Shown here piece after piece: positions 9,295 to 22,679 of a DNA stretch of 64,000 bases (position 1 is the first letter of the stretch; each line of letters begins with the position of its first letter). A program made the position numbers and the translations under genes. The DNA lies in NCBI RefSeq assembly GCF_947179165.1, contig NC_077247.1:47412935-47476934 (forward strand), written 5' to 3'. The stretch is from Solanum dulcamara. Its lineage: Eukaryota; Streptophyta; Magnoliopsida; Solanales; Solanaceae. The notes beneath the pieces are model-generated. The model was not told where the DNA came from and searched no databases. It worked only from the letters and a program-made list of their open reading frames with translations.

Positions 9295-11670
9295 TGTCAT
9301 GACCCAATTTAAGACCGTGACCGGCGCTAAGGGGGGAGAATACCAAAGCAAGCCTTGATGGAACTCTATAGAAAATCGGGCAGAGTTTTCTCAGTTTTTG
9401 GGCCTATCTAATTTTTTCCTGTCTCAAAAATCAGCCACACAATCAAATAACATCTCCAAATCAAGACATAATATCTATTATCAATCTATTCGCCACACAA
9501 TAATACTAATTCATCTCCAAAAATGAAAAGAAAGTTTAAAACTAGTCACACGTCTATAATAATGAAAGAATACACATGAAAAAAATAAATTGAAAATAAT
9601 ATCGCTTTGCTTGACCTGATCGTTGTGCCAAGGGCTCTCCTGCATGAGAAAGATATATATGATAATAAACTTTATTATTTTTCTTCATTTTTTTGTCTTT
9701 TGTTCGCGGAGAGAAAAGAATTTTCCATGAGATGGGAAATGAAAACTATTTTTGCCACACGAAGTTTGTGAATAAGTGATTGTCTGATAATGAGCAAGGA
9801 AAGAAAAAGGCTAGCTAGCCTCTTTCCAGGCGATGGCTGCTAAAGCAAGCTAAGATTTACACGGTCCTGAGGAAGCCAAAAGACCCTCTCACTTCGCTCA
9901 AATAAAGGAATGACTATGGAGCAACTCTAAGAGTTCAAAAAAGGTCCATAAAAATGAATAACTTGATGTCGCGCGAACAATGTGGGCTCACCAAGGATTT
10001 GCCAACTTGCTAGCTTTAGTTAACAAATTCTTCGCCAATGTCACCTGTGCTCTCTATAAAAAAATTAGCGGGGAGTGAGACACTAGCTTAGTAAGTAATA
10101 ACACTTAACCACAACTATTTTAATGAGGGACAAGTCAAAAAATATGCTAGTATGATAATAAATGCCAGTATGCTAGTATGAGATAAATGCTAGTATGCTA
10201 ATATGAAATAAATGCCTTTTCAGAGAAAATGATGACAATACTCAATCTTATTCTCCTCCTGTAGTAAGATCAACGTAAATATCTAGTAATAAATTCAATA
10301 AAACACTTTCATAGCAAATCTTATACTTGGGAGGTTTTCAAGAATGAATCATGTAATGGGTGTGACCCCTCATAAAGGAGTCAAATATTCATATTAGTAG
10401 ATCCCTTCTCAAGGGATATTGATAACGATATGCTAGTTCTATCTTCCCACTAGCAAGATCTATATCGATAATCTGTAAATACAAGGTGCACCATGTCTAA
10501 CGAATCCGCTATTAGCTACGGGATCAATCAAGGTCTATTCCCATTTATACTTTTTCCTTATAAACAATAGAAGCATTTCCAAAATAGTACAAGGCATTTA
10601 AGTTCTGATCGATCCATATTATATAAAACTTTAACGAAAAACACATGTCAAAATACTATCTCCCAAGCAAATGTTAAATTCTTTCGATAACGGTAATCAT
10701 ATCTAAATTATCAATAGAACATGTCTTATAAAAGCGAGTTTATCTCAAATAACTATTTTGGTATCATATCAAGTAAAAGACTTGTCCCACATGCAAATTC
10801 AAAACATTCGGTAACACATTCACTTTATAAACCGTGTATAAATCATGAAAGTTATAAAACACAAATTGTGGTAAGATTACTACTCACAATACTCGTGTCG
10901 AATTACCAAGCTTGTCACCTCAAGCAATCCGTAGGACTTCCTTCGATCAATCTATAATCATATCACAATATTCTCGTGTTACTTCCTTTGTTTAGTCTAT
11001 TTCATACTAAATTTAGAGTACCCAATCCTCGTTAGACTTTCTGTTGCCCTTTAAGTTAATGGATTATATATATCCAGGCCTTGAATAGTTTAATCAGTGC
11101 AAAAATCTCATAATTTAGGCTAATTTACCCATCTTATTCATCTAATTCGATAATCCAAAGCTATCCTTATTGTCCAGTTACTCGTCTCTTGTCACTAAAT
11201 TTCAACACCCAAAGTAAATTACCTAGACTAAGAGTTTTGGCAAGGCCGTAGATGAACATTAGAACAAAGATTTATATTAAATCTTAGAATTTAACAATTT
11301 CTCTATTCTCTTTAATTTTTATTTTCTTAAAACCTCCACCTCAATTCTATAGCCATTGAATCAACAAATTGAAGCTATAACTAAATTTTGATACTTACCT
11401 TCTTCTGCTTCTCTCCTTAGTTTCAAATCAAAGCTTTTAAAAAAATTTCCTTTCTTCTTTGGTAAAGAAACAGAGACGGCAGCTTGAATTTTATTTTATT
11501 TTTCTTCCCATGCGTATTTGGCCAGCGGTTTTTTTTTTTTTTGAAAGGTTCAGAAGCCAGCTGAACCCTTATTACGTGTAATAGGCTCAAGCCCATTCTC
11601 TTCTTTCTTTTTTTTTTTCTTTAAAAATTCTAAAGACCTATTTGTTATTATTTAGTTATAGGTTATTACA
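9295..11670 (-). mobile_element. Solo-LTR-like element I, 2.38 kb
   Basis: It starts TGTCATGACCC and ends in TTACA, and is flanked by a 5-bp direct repeat CATAT (9290-9294 and 11671-11675). Read on the - strand it begins TGTAATAACC and ends GGTCATGACA, the same terminal style as elements II-IV. It contains no retroviral coding sequence and no paired LTR, so a solo LTR or a non-autonomous derivative is most likely. Short open frames inside show no domain. Confidence 0.75.
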
Positions 11671-11675
11671 CATAT

Positions 11676-13335
11676 GATGAAGAGTTTGACATAGCTAGCG
11701 AATAAAATATGATGACAGATTTACTTGCAAAGAAAGATGGTAAAGAAAAACTTTTTTTGAAGCATAATTAAAAATTATTTTTGCTAGATATTTTTTTTAT
11801 ATTGACTTATATTTGTAACTTAGCTATTTTTGCTAGAACTTTTTTAACTTTGATTTGTATTAATAACTTAGATAGATGTATTGAAAATACTACTATTTGA
11901 TCTTTTACTATTCTACTTATTTTTTTGCTATGAAGCACAATTAATATAATTATTCCATTTCAAACAAAAGAATTGTAATGATTAGGAGTTTCATTTTTAT
12001 TATGCTCGCAACAAAATAATTATAAATAAATATTAATTCTATGATTCATTTTTTTGAAATGTATTTATAAATTTTTTTATTATCATTTTTAATTTCTTTG
12101 TCAATGTAACAGTGTAAGTTATTTATATTATGTCTTAATAATATAACTAAAAAAATCTATCATCTATATATTATATAATTGAAGTTTTTGAAATAATAAG
12201 GTGATACATCTCTTATAGCCACTGATCATTTTTTTTTGTTCATTTTTAATCCTCTCCCTCCCTCCCCACCTATTTTCACATTCATTAATTTATTATTACA
12301 AATAAAATCAATGCATAATTAATAATATATTTAGTGACTCATATCTTTTCATATTACTTGTAACTTCCACTCTTAAATATTTTCTTATAACTTTGTATGC
12401 TTTATTTTCATAGTATTTAAAAATATTTAATTAATGTTTAAAAAATTATTATAAACGAATGTAATAATAAAGACACGGTGAAAAAAATTAATTTTTTTAT
12501 GAAATCAGAATTTGTATATAGAATTAAGTATTCTTACAAAAGATAAAGACAATTAAAATATAAATATAACTTGACGTAGAATAGTATATTGTTATTTCAA
12601 ATTATGACATCTTATTTCATTTACTTTACCACAATAAATACTTTGTTTTACTATATACATATGAATAGTTTGCTCTTAAAAAGATGCGAAAAAAATTCTA
12701 TTTTGTATATTGAAAAAAGACAAAAAAATATATCATGTCGCAGATAAAGAGAATTATCAATATTATTTTATACCGACACTAATCTAAATATAAATGTTAT
12801 ATACTATTTAATTAAACTAAAAAAGTATTCATTTAAGAATTATTTTATAATAATAATAATAATATAGCCGCGCGGACAATTTTATTAGTATTTTTAATAG
12901 GTATGAATAATAGGGGCAGAATTATATAACATTGATGTCAACATGGAAAATTTTGTTAATGACGTTATTCCCTCCAAATATATCGGTGACAAGATATGTT
13001 AACTAAGCAATCCTGCTAGCCTTTTCTAATTATTTTATTTTTTAAAATAATGAGTACTTGTGTGTTTTTCCATAGAAGTTTGGTTCTCCATTAAAATAGA
13101 AAGGAGACATTTAGGCCTTATTTATTTTCATTAATATTTAGATGTCATAATTTGAATGTATATTTAAATGATTAAAATATTATCTCTAAATTTGAATATT
13201 AAATGATTAACACTCTTTATTTTTCAGTATCTGAATATACATAATATGCAAATAGAATTCATCTTTAAATGGGTATCCTCCAGCAAAAACCTTATAAAAC
13301 ATATTCTTTAGCTATCCAATTTTTCTTGATTTGAA
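11676..13335. other. AT-rich intergenic region
   Basis: No gene, RNA or bounded element found. There is an (ATA)n stretch near 12850 and otherwise low-complexity AT-rich DNA. Confidence 0.5.
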
Positions 13336-13339
13336 AAAA

Positions 13340-13925
13340 AAAATAGTACATATTTTATCCATATAAAAAAATGTTGCTTTAATTTATAAGAACGACACAT
13401 GTTATTTTAAAATAAAATAAAAAAGACAAAAAGACATGCCACGAATAACAAAAATAGATTTGTATCATCTGATCATATAAAGAACTTCTGTTTCAAACAA
13501 ATTATTACCGACTTCAGCTGACGAGCTTTGACATGTCACCTTCGAAAAGTTAGCTCGTCATGCTTGCTTCATTAAATTTGGATTCTAAGTATTATTGTAA
13601 TTGATATGCCAAAAATGTAGGTTAAGGGTAAACTATAAAAATATCAATACAAAATTATTTCTGTTATAAAATGATGCAGTCTTAAAAACTTTTTTGTTGT
13701 TGATTTTAGGAATTTCGAGTAAATTAAGATTATTTTATCATGTTTATCATTGGTGAGTAATGAATTTCCTTTTCGCTAACATGTTAGTAAACTTCTTAAC
13801 ACGTCTTATTTTATTTAACCCTTGAATTTTTGGTTTGAAAAATCAATATTTGTTGGCTATTGCATTATACCTAAAACTTTTAAAAATCTAACAAGGGCAA
13901 CTTATAATTTATGTTAGCTTATTAT
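13340..13925 (+). repeat. Module M1 copy, split by a nested insertion
   Basis: It matches 345-1150 and 20930-21800 in order, including 'gctttaattt', 'agacaaaaagacatgc', 'cagctgacgagctttgac' and a closing 'tttatgttagcttattat'. At 13925 the module is broken by element II. It resumes at 19948 with 'attataatatttagttaatt', which corresponds to the uninterrupted form near 1140. Confidence 0.75.
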
Positions 13926-15250
13926 TGTCACGATCCAAATTCTTCGTAAGTGACATTCACATCAATATCTGGTGGGAGAACTAATTACAAATTCAATATC
14001 TAACCCATCACAATTATTTTAAGAAGAAATTTTATCATATAAGGTACTAAGAAAACATTTCTTGAATAATTAAAGACCAAGTCCCCATAAACATAGTTAT
14101 TGTCAAAAGGCGCGAAATTAACTTCCTAGAACCTGAAATTTATTTTACCAAAACTCTAACTAAGTCTAGAAATAAGGGGATGCAACCCAAATAAGAAAAT
14201 ATAATCAAATCTAAAATGTCTGTGTCCAAAAAGATGGACCAAAAACTAAGAGGAATCCACGACAGGCTGAACAAAGTAGCTCACCCTTAAATTCAAGTAG
14301 TGAAAGTCTCACAGTTGAGGTCTCTTAGCAGCTGTTTGAATATGCCTTGTACTAAAAAATGAAAGAGCAAGTGCAGAATCAGTACACAAGCACAGTGTAC
14401 TGGTAGAATCACACGGCTAGTTTCAGTTATACAATTATTAGCACACCCGGACTCCCAGCCCATACTTTAAATTTAATATACACAATGAGCGTGATCAATC
14501 TGTCACGATCCAAATTCGGGTGTGATGACACTCATCTCAACCCACGAGACAAGTCAGCCTAAAACTCAACAGAAAATAAATGCGGAAGTAATTGAAATAA
14601 AGCAAGGTTTAACTTAGTCAAAAATAAATAAATAATCTCAAAATCCCCCAAGACTGGTTGTCACGTGTACAAGCCACTAATACATTACCGAAGTACGAAA
14701 GAAAATACAGTCACAATGTCTTTGTCTCTAGAATAGGACTAAAACATAATAAAAGAGTAAGAGGTATCCGCTAGATGGATGTAATAGCTAACTCAACACT
14801 CGAAATGATAGCATCAGATATGTTAGAAAATACTAAAAGATCAAGCAGGTCCGTACTCATAACCTACACAAGTGTAGAAGCAAGGGGTGGGTACCAAACA
14901 ACACGGTACTCAGCAAGTGGATAACTAAAACTAAGCAAAGCTCAATAGATACAAGTACTCCTGTTATCCCAACCGAACCTCCTTAACTACAACCCGCATA
15001 AAACCAATTCAACTTTACACTCTACACAATAATAATAATACAATGCACGAATACTCATCAGTAGTCTCATCAAGTGAATCATATCAAGTCAAATTCAACA
15101 TATCCAGAGCAATAAGTGGTAAACACGAATTCACAAATATCAACAAAATGCGATGCAATGCAATGAGATGATGCATGCCTGTCCTATCGGTATACATCCG
15201 CTGAATTACAGTCTGTAACCCATGGGAGACATTTCTGTCCATGTTACCTA

Positions 15251-15360
15251 CCATGGAGCGTGTGGCCCGTCCCCTCAATATACATATCCTGCCACGGAGC
15301 GTGTGATCCGACTCCTTTATTTTATAATACCTTCCACGGAGCGTGTGACCCGACCCCTTT
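15251..15360. repeat. Tandem repeat in element III, period 41-42 bp
   Basis: Three units start at 15251, 15292 and 15334, each with 'CCA(C/T)GGAGCGTGTG' and 'CCG(A/T)C(T/C)CC'. On the other strand the core reads GGGTCACACGCTCCG, resembling the repeat core GTCACGTTCCGAC of element IV. Confidence 0.75.
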
Positions 15361-15893
15361 GTTTCATATTATTTTCAGTTTCAGCACAATATGTTAGAAT
15401 CAATGCAATCAATTCATGTTCATATGATTCACGATAATAACATGATGACAACAATAATTTTTCCTATCTCATATCAACATAGTCATTTCACATGTCCAAA
15501 ATAAATTCATAATCTCATCACATCAATTCCACCAATACATGTCATTAGATCGCCATTTTATACCGCTCATTTCCATTTTTAAGGCCAATCATACAATCAA
15601 TAACCCAATCTAATTCTCATTACTCCCAGTCACATAACAAGGAAATACAAGTATCTACAAGCTTAAATTGAGGTTTAGAAATTCACTTGCCTCAATTAAC
15701 TAAGCAATCACTCTGAGACTTGAGCCTTCCCTTTTCGTATAGTATTCGAAATACCACAATCTAATCAAATAAATAATCACAATAAAATTTCAAAGCTAAC
15801 AAAACTCATATTATTATATGTCTAGCCTAGACCCAAAAATTCATCCAAGTTTATAATCAAGTTTCAAATCTTGTTGCCAAATAATATGTCAAC

Positions 15894-17988
15894 TGTAATG
15901 ACCCATTAGGTCATTTTGAGAACTAGAGCTTTTATTTCATAAAAGACTCATCTCGTAAATTTTTAATGGGTATTTGGACTAGTCGATAACTACAGTTATT
16001 TAGTTGAGGGGCAAGTTTAGATAATTAATTTAATTAGTGGACTAAATTGATAATTTAGTTAATATGTTATACCACTTATCCATATTTATTAAAATAAGTT
16101 GTGGAATTTAACTATTATTTATTTATTGGTTCATAATTAATTACCCTAATTTATAAAAAAAAAGAAACGAAGGAAGAGACAGAAATATAAAAAAGAGAAG
16201 AGAACGTCGACTGCATCAGGTACCTATGCCTTAAATCTATATTATATGTATATGGTAGAGGTCACTTTAGTGTAAATAGTACTACAGTGCCATACATTAG
16301 AAAGAAGGAAAAATTAATTCAGCAAGTAGTTGTTATTTTGTTTTATTGCTGTTTATACAATTAATTATTTTAATAGTTAAAAGGAAGGCAATTGAAAATT
16401 TCAAAGGTAAGCATTGTGAGGAAATTATTAACTATTCGTTAGAGGTTATATATTATTATATATATGATGTAATTGCAGGAGGCATAATGTTGGGTTCTTA
16501 ATTAAAGTATAATGTTGGTTTCTTATACAGTAACATCACGGCCAATGGTAAAATGTGGCTTCGATCTTTATTTCCACGTAATTATTGCATGATAATTTAA
16601 GTTTTGATGTATTGAGATAGACAATTAAATATTAGGTGTATGGTATTATCTAAATACCATTAGAGTTATGATATTGGAGGAATTAAGACTTAACCCTACG
16701 CTTGAGTTTTAGGGAACTGATTTTAGAGTTGGGTTTGTCGTGGGGTCTAGGTAAAACATATAAATAATATTGGTGTCTATGGACTAGTTTACTTATAAAT
16801 ATTATATATTTGATAGATTAGAAACGGTCCGAGGCATTGAAGAAAGGAAAGACATTGGTGGATTAACTTGCTTTACTTCGGATATTCGATTGAGGTAGGT
16901 TATGGTTTTTTTATTCTATATCATAGATGGACTCTTAATAGTGATTGATATTCATTGAGTAATGTGCGAAGTTTACTACGCATTTAATTGTTGTGGTTTG
17001 GATTGTTGATATGTTGTTATGATTGATCTGAAATCCCGAGGCCATGAAATCCATAATCTTGAACTTGCCCTATCAAAAATGGTGTCTTGAATATAGAAGG
17101 CTTGATGAAATATTATTAATGAAGTGGAATGTAATAATAAAGAATGACAAAGTAATTATATCTGGATCGGGTGTCACGTTCTGACATGGTATATTTGAAT
17201 CGGATGTCACGTTCCGACAAGGTATATTTGGATCAGATGTCACATTCCGACACGATATTATTGGATCGGGTGTCACGTTCCCGCATGGTAATATTAAAGA
17301 AAAACAAATTAAAATGACTTAATACTACCCAATCTCCAAAACTCATTTTTTTCAAAAGAGTGTGATGTGGAGGCTTGAGTCCTCATGTGTGATCATGATG
17401 TTGTTGACTGGTTATGTAATTGTTCATTGGTTGCCACCTGTTAAGTGTTGTCGTTGATTTCTCACTATTACTTTATGTATATTGATTTCTATTTTGAGTC
17501 GGCCGATGATACCTACTCAGTACATGTTGTCCTGTATTGACCCCTCCTTGTATCTTTCTTTGTTTTATTTTGTGGAGTGCAGCGAATCTTCCATCTACTT
17601 TGACTCGACCTCAACTCTAGTCCGTCTCGAGTTCATTAGATTTCAGGGTGAGCTATCCTTCTAGCTCGTGATGGATTCTCTTGGTGATGGCATAATGTCC
17701 TTAGTTTTCGGACACATTTTGTTATTTAATTATTCTATTGTTTGATATTTCCAGACTTAGTTTTAGAATTTAGATGTCCTTCATGTGATGACTTTCAGAT
17801 TTTGGGGAATGTCAAGTAATAGATTTTAATGACTTTTGTTATTTCTAACTTTAATAAGAGTGAGCTTCCGCATTATTATCATGATTTATAAGTTGAATCG
17901 TTAACGTAAGTTGGGGTTTGTATCATTGGTCCTCCCACCTAGGAGGTTAAGTGTGGGTGTCACTTACGGCCCATTGTGGGTTGTGACA
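15894..17988 (+). mobile_element. Solo-LTR-like element IV, nested in III
   Basis: 2,095 bp, beginning TGTAATGACCC and ending GGGTTGTGACA, with a TCAAC target-site duplication at 15889-15893 and 17989-17993. There is no internal coding region. The length and terminal style suggest a solo LTR of a long-LTR retrotransposon. It holds an exact-period 33-bp tandem repeat. It is the youngest layer of the nest. Confidence 0.85.
17163..17290 (+). repeat. 33-bp tandem repeat in element IV
   Basis: Four units start at 17163, 17196, 17229 and 17262, exactly 33 bp apart. Each has 'TGGATC(G/A)G(G/A)TGTCAC' followed by 'TTCCGACA'-like sequence and 'GGTATAT' or a variant. Confidence 0.85.
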
Positions 17989-19952
17989 TCAACTCTCATA
18001 TTTTCTAAATTTCAAGCCTAGGGTTAAATTTTAATTTCTTCAATATCATAATTTTAATGGTATTCATATAATACAATACACCTAATATTTAATTAGCTAT
18101 ACAAATATATCAAAACTTGAATTATAATTTGATGAAATAACTTAAATCAAAACTAAGTTAACCCTGAGAATGTGTAGAATTAAGACCACGAAAAGAAAAA
18201 TATGTAAAAATTTGCCAATTTACAATTTATCCGCCATCCTCCCATCACTGGCTTATTATTTCCCTAATCGTTACTCCATTATTGATTAACAAATTTGTCT
18301 TAATTTTCTTTGTTTATCAAACTAAAAAAAATCTTATAATTATATTATCATATATGGAGTACTCGATGTGTACCTACAGAAGAGTTGAATTTTGTTGAAA
18401 TTTTCTTACATTAAACCACTGTCTTCTCTTCTTGCTCATGTGCCGTCGTTGCACTTGTGGGTTTCTGATGTTCTCTCTTATTTATTTTATTTTTCAAACT
18501 AATTATGTACTAAAAGTGACAAACCCTACTAACCTATTTTATTAAATATAAGAAAAGTGGTATAAGTATTAAATAAATTAACACTTTAGCCCATCAATTA
18601 AATTAATTATTTAAAATCACCCATCAATTAATTAACTGAAGTTATCGAATAGTCCAAAATTCTCAATTTAAATATACGAAAGAAATATTTTATGAAAGAA
18701 GGAGGACTCGTACTCGAAATGACCTAACCGGGCATTTCACAATCATAGTACAAAAATCAATTTGATTCTCTCATGGAACCCGCTCGACCCGTTAATGTAA
18801 CTGCGTAGAACCGATCTCAAACATAGTTAACGTACCAGTGTGGTACCCGATTCAACCAGGAAATCACGACAATCACAACCAAAATGAAATAAACAACCAC
18901 ACTTGTATGACCAAGTAAACACATTCATTGCAAGAAATTGACCACAATTATCATTTCATGAACTCATGTTCTTTATCTTCCCTAATCATATATCATGCAT
19001 TACTAATGAAGTAATTAACAAACACATATAACATAAGTGGGAAAAACACAGCCATCACCAACCTTGAACTAAGCCTGAATGCTCTAAAGAATCTGAACTT
19101 TTCCCTTTTGTGATGCCTTGACTTGTTCTTGGTCTAAAATAAATACAAAATACAAAAATCAACAATCAATGCGTAAAATATCCGTATTATACTCAAATCT
19201 TAATCCTTGGTCAATTTTATGATTATCCCACCCAACTAGGACTTTTTCCACCATTAATACAGGTCAAGAACCTTCCCCTAAAACCTCCTATAGACTAGGT
19301 TGGGGTCTTATCCATTTGTAGATGGAGCTTCGAATAATCATCGAAGATTCTAAGGTCCAAGAATTGAATTACAAGTTAGGGGAGTAACTGACTTACCTTT
19401 ACCAAAAAAATTGGTGGAAAATTGAAGTAAATAGCTCTAAATTGCCTTTCTCTCCCAATAACGAAGTTGCATAAATAAGAGTGGTTTTAAGATTTATCTA
19501 TATTAAACTGCGATTGGCCCGCTATAGCGGTCACCAACCCGCTACAGCGGCCCTGCCATAACGGATAATTAGCGGGATTTCATTCGCTATGACGGCTTGC
19601 ACGGAGACAGAAACTCAAAATTTCTCTCTCAATCCTCCATTCACAACACATCCTCAAAACTTGATGTTCTAAAACAATCATTTCACGCCAAGTTCGATAT
19701 CGTGAGTTCTACTCACCCAAATTTACTTCTGAAGTCCAATGGATTTCTTAACATCTTAAATACTAGAGAATACAATCCACATTGAGACATTAACCCCAAT
19801 CCTTTCCCTGATTTCCCTAAAAACTCACGTCATTTAATTTCTGTCTGAGACCGACCTAACCTGAAATTTTTAAACTACTACACAAAAAATTTCTGACCCA
19901 AAATTTTCACTATTGACTTTCCTATAACGACCGAAAGGATCGTCACAATTAT

Positions 19953-20930
19953 AATATTTAGTTAATTATTTTTCTGATATGTACATGCATGACCTAAAAA
20001 GAAATATATAATCTACTGATTATACAATGGCAGCGCAAAACGACATACATATCTTATTGAACTGAAATAACAGTTATAGTGATCGTATATATAATATGTA
20101 ATTTACGGCATCTACTTACGCATAGACAAAATATTCTATTATTGAAAAATATTAAATCGACAAAACCTTATTATTAACCCCTCAACTACAATATGCAAAA
20201 TACAATTCAATATTTATAAATTGATTGGTTTTCCCCCACAAAATCCCTTAAAAACATTTTTGGATCTCCTTATTTCTTGAATGGAGTAAAAATAAAAAAT
20301 AAACAGAGCAAGTAATGTCTTTAAATTATGTTAAATTGAACCAAAGTGACCACCGTTAATAGTTTAATCTAAAAATTTCCCTGCTATTAATAATTTGATC
20401 CAACTATATATATATATATATATATATTACCTTAATTGAATCAAAAATGTCTTTTTTCTAATAAATACATTATTTCTTTTTAAAAAGGGAGCATATTATG
20501 AACTAATTCAAGCAGGTTATCACTATTCTAGCGGGTTTAAAAAAAAATAATTCCACACTTATTTATAAGATTTGTCCATTAAAAATACACAGCATAATTT
20601 TATATGTTAGATATCTCCAGGTTATGTAGCAGTAAGAATATATAGTTTAATTATACTACTATATATATAACTACATTAAGATATCAACATGTGAACTGCA
20701 TACTGAAAATATAGAACATACAAATTATATAGCTGTCGATTATTTTATTGTTATTTTTATATTACATAGATATGAATTCGTGTAATATTTTTTAAAATAA
20801 AATTTTTGACTGACATTCTAATTGATTTTCCTCTAAAATAATGGTTGCTATGTCAAATGAAGGAAATCTGCCCCACCTGTCACAGTCTAAAAGAAGAAAG
20901 TATTGAGAAAAGGAAACAAAAATTGAGTGT
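19953..20930. other. Upstream DNA of ERF-B: end of M1, M2 copy, spacer
   Basis: 19953-19990 completes the split M1 copy. M2 follows at about 19990-20280 with the landmark 'gtaatttacggc' near 20098. The rest is AT-rich spacer with a (TA)n tract at 20405-20428. No gene. Confidence 0.6.
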
Positions 20931-21810
20931 AGCCATAATTTTTTTATTTTAGTCTATTAAAAAAAGTACAAATTTTATGTATATTAAAAAATGTTGCTTT
21001 AATTTGTAAGAACAGTACGTGTCATATTTCAAAAATAAAAAAAGACAAAAAGACATGCAGTTAATTACAAAATTAAATCTTTATCATTTGACTAGATAAA
21101 TTTTTTTTATTTCAAATAAGTTATTGCCGACGAGCAGCTGACGAGCTTTGACGTGTCACCTTTCTTATTTTTAAATCAATAATATTCAATGTATCTCACA
21201 AATATACTAATAAATCATTGTTACTAAAGATTATGTTGTAATTAGACTAATAAATTTCCTTTTTAGTGATTCACTTACCTTTGAATATTGTTGTTTGTTT
21301 ATGATTAATGAAAACATTTTTGGCAAGTAAACGTAGGGACCTTAAGTAAATTCTCATGTAACTATTTTAAGAAGTACCATTAGTTAATCATTAAATAATT
21401 ATTTTTCCAATATGAATTTTTGGATAACTATTTTAAAAGGCTATTTGCATCATCATATTTGATTTCTATGTACTATTGTAATTGATTTGCAAAAAATTAG
21501 CTAAATGTAATTAAACTCCAAACATAATAATACATAATTGTTTCTGTTAACTAAATTATGCTGTCTTAAAGAATATTTTTACTGTGACTTTTTGGAATTC
21601 CGACTAAATGAAGATTATTTTATCACGTTTATAATAGACAAGTAATGGATTCCCATTCTATTAACATGTCGTAAACTTTTTAACACGTCTAATTTACTTT
21701 AGAGTTTTACTTGTAAAACTCAATTATTTGTTGGCTATTGCATTATTCCCTTAACTTTTTAAAATCTAACAAGCAGAGCTAATAATTTATGTTAGCTTAT
21801 TATGATATAA
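20930..21810 (+). repeat. Second M1 copy upstream of ERF-B
   Basis: It repeats the order of 345-1200, including 'atgttgctttaatttgtaag', 'agacaaaaagacatgcag', 'agctgacgagctttgacg', 'gtgtcacc' and 'tttatgttagcttatta'. With the split copy at 13340-19990 it means the distal upstream region of ERF-B is itself duplicated. Confidence 0.7.
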
Positions 21811-22425
21811 TAATCAAGTTCTTGGTCGTATCCCCTTATTTTCTTGAGTCGGGTAAGAATAGAAGAATAAATGGAAAAGGATTAAAAAAAATCTTAAATT
21901 ATGTTAAATTGAACAAAAATGTCCTCATTAATTGTTTAGTCTTAAATGTCCTTGCTACTAATAGTTTAGTTCAAAAATATACCTATTATTACTTATTGGA
22001 TCAAAAATGCATTTTTGGCTAATAAACATATTAGATCCAATATTTTTACTTAGAAAAGAATGTGTTTAGAAAAATATATTTACAAAGGATGTAACAATAA
22101 AGATATATTTGGCCTAAACTATTGTGGAATCTTTTATTCAATTTCAATTAGTTTAAAGGCATTTTAATCATTTTTCTAAGAATAAAAAGGACAAATAATC
22201 AAAGGAGAAATTTTTTAGCTATCTTTTTTTGTGAAGGATGTGAGGCATGACATGTTATAAAATAGAAGAAGACAATTGGTCATGCAGTTTCCCAAGAGCT
22301 GGAAAATAAATAAATATATATATATATATATATATATCTCACTCTCCACGTAACATGAAAACACCTCTAATTTTAAAAGAATTTATATGTTTTCCAAAAC
22401 AACTCACAAATCACCCTTGAAAATA
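21811..22425. other. Proximal upstream region of ERF-B
   Basis: It is comparable to about 1925-2210 before ERF-A, sharing 'tgttataaaatagaagaagac', 'ttgg(t/g)ca(t/c)gcagttt' and 'ctctccacgtaa'. A (TA)n tract lies at 22315-22337. No gene. Confidence 0.6.
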
Positions 22426-22672
22426 ATCTATATAAACCACTCTCCTTCTTTCTTCTCTACTCACTCATTCTTCTCTTCACAAAATAAATAAATAATAATA
22501 ACAATTCTTGAGAGACGTCTATATAAACTACTTTCCCTCATCCTTCTTTGCTCACTTATTCTTCTCTTCACAAAAACAATATTCTTGATAGGCGTCTGTA
22601 GAAATCACTCTCCCCTCTTACTTCTTTGCTCTGCCATTCTATCATCTCTTCATACAATAAAGTTCCTTCCAT
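22426..22672 (+). promoter_or_regulatory. Core-promoter units in tandem before ERF-B (three)
   Basis: Three units like those before ERF-A. TATATAAA is at 22429-22436 and 22520-22527, and a degenerate TGTAGAAA is at 22597-22604. Each is followed by 'CACTCTCC' or 'TACTTTCC' and a CT-rich stretch, the first two also by 'CTCACT.ATTCTTCTCTTCACA'. Spacing is 91 and 77 bp. The leader has no ATG before the gene. The last unit has lost a good TATA box, so initiation probably uses the first two. Confidence 0.75.
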
Positions 22673-22679
22673 TTTTCAG

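Larger units (their letters stand above)
14501..18739 (-). mobile_element. Solo-LTR-like element III, nested in II
   Basis: It begins TGTCACGATCC and ends GGGCATTTCA, with a CAATC target-site duplication at 14496-14500 and 18740-18744. Without element IV it is about 2.14 kb. On the - strand it starts TGAAATGCCCGG, comparable to the TGTAATGACCC start of element IV, so the two are relatives in opposite orientation. It has an internal 41-42-bp tandem repeat (15251-15360). Confidence 0.8.
13926..19947 (-). mobile_element. Solo-LTR-like element II, host of a nested insertion
   Basis: The left end is TGTCACGATCC and the right end GGATCGTCACA. The 5-bp direct repeats ATTAT at 13921-13925 and 19948-19952 are its target-site duplication. 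Removing element III leaves about 1.78 kb. Read on the - strand it begins TGTGACGATCC and ends GGATCGTGACA, like an LTR with extended inverted termini. The uninterrupted paralogous site near 1140 supports the boundaries. No coding regions. Confidence 0.8.

Noticed and set aside
15084..15437. Short frames on both strands in element III
   Set aside because: They lie in a solo-LTR-like element with a tandem repeat, and have no domain or known product.
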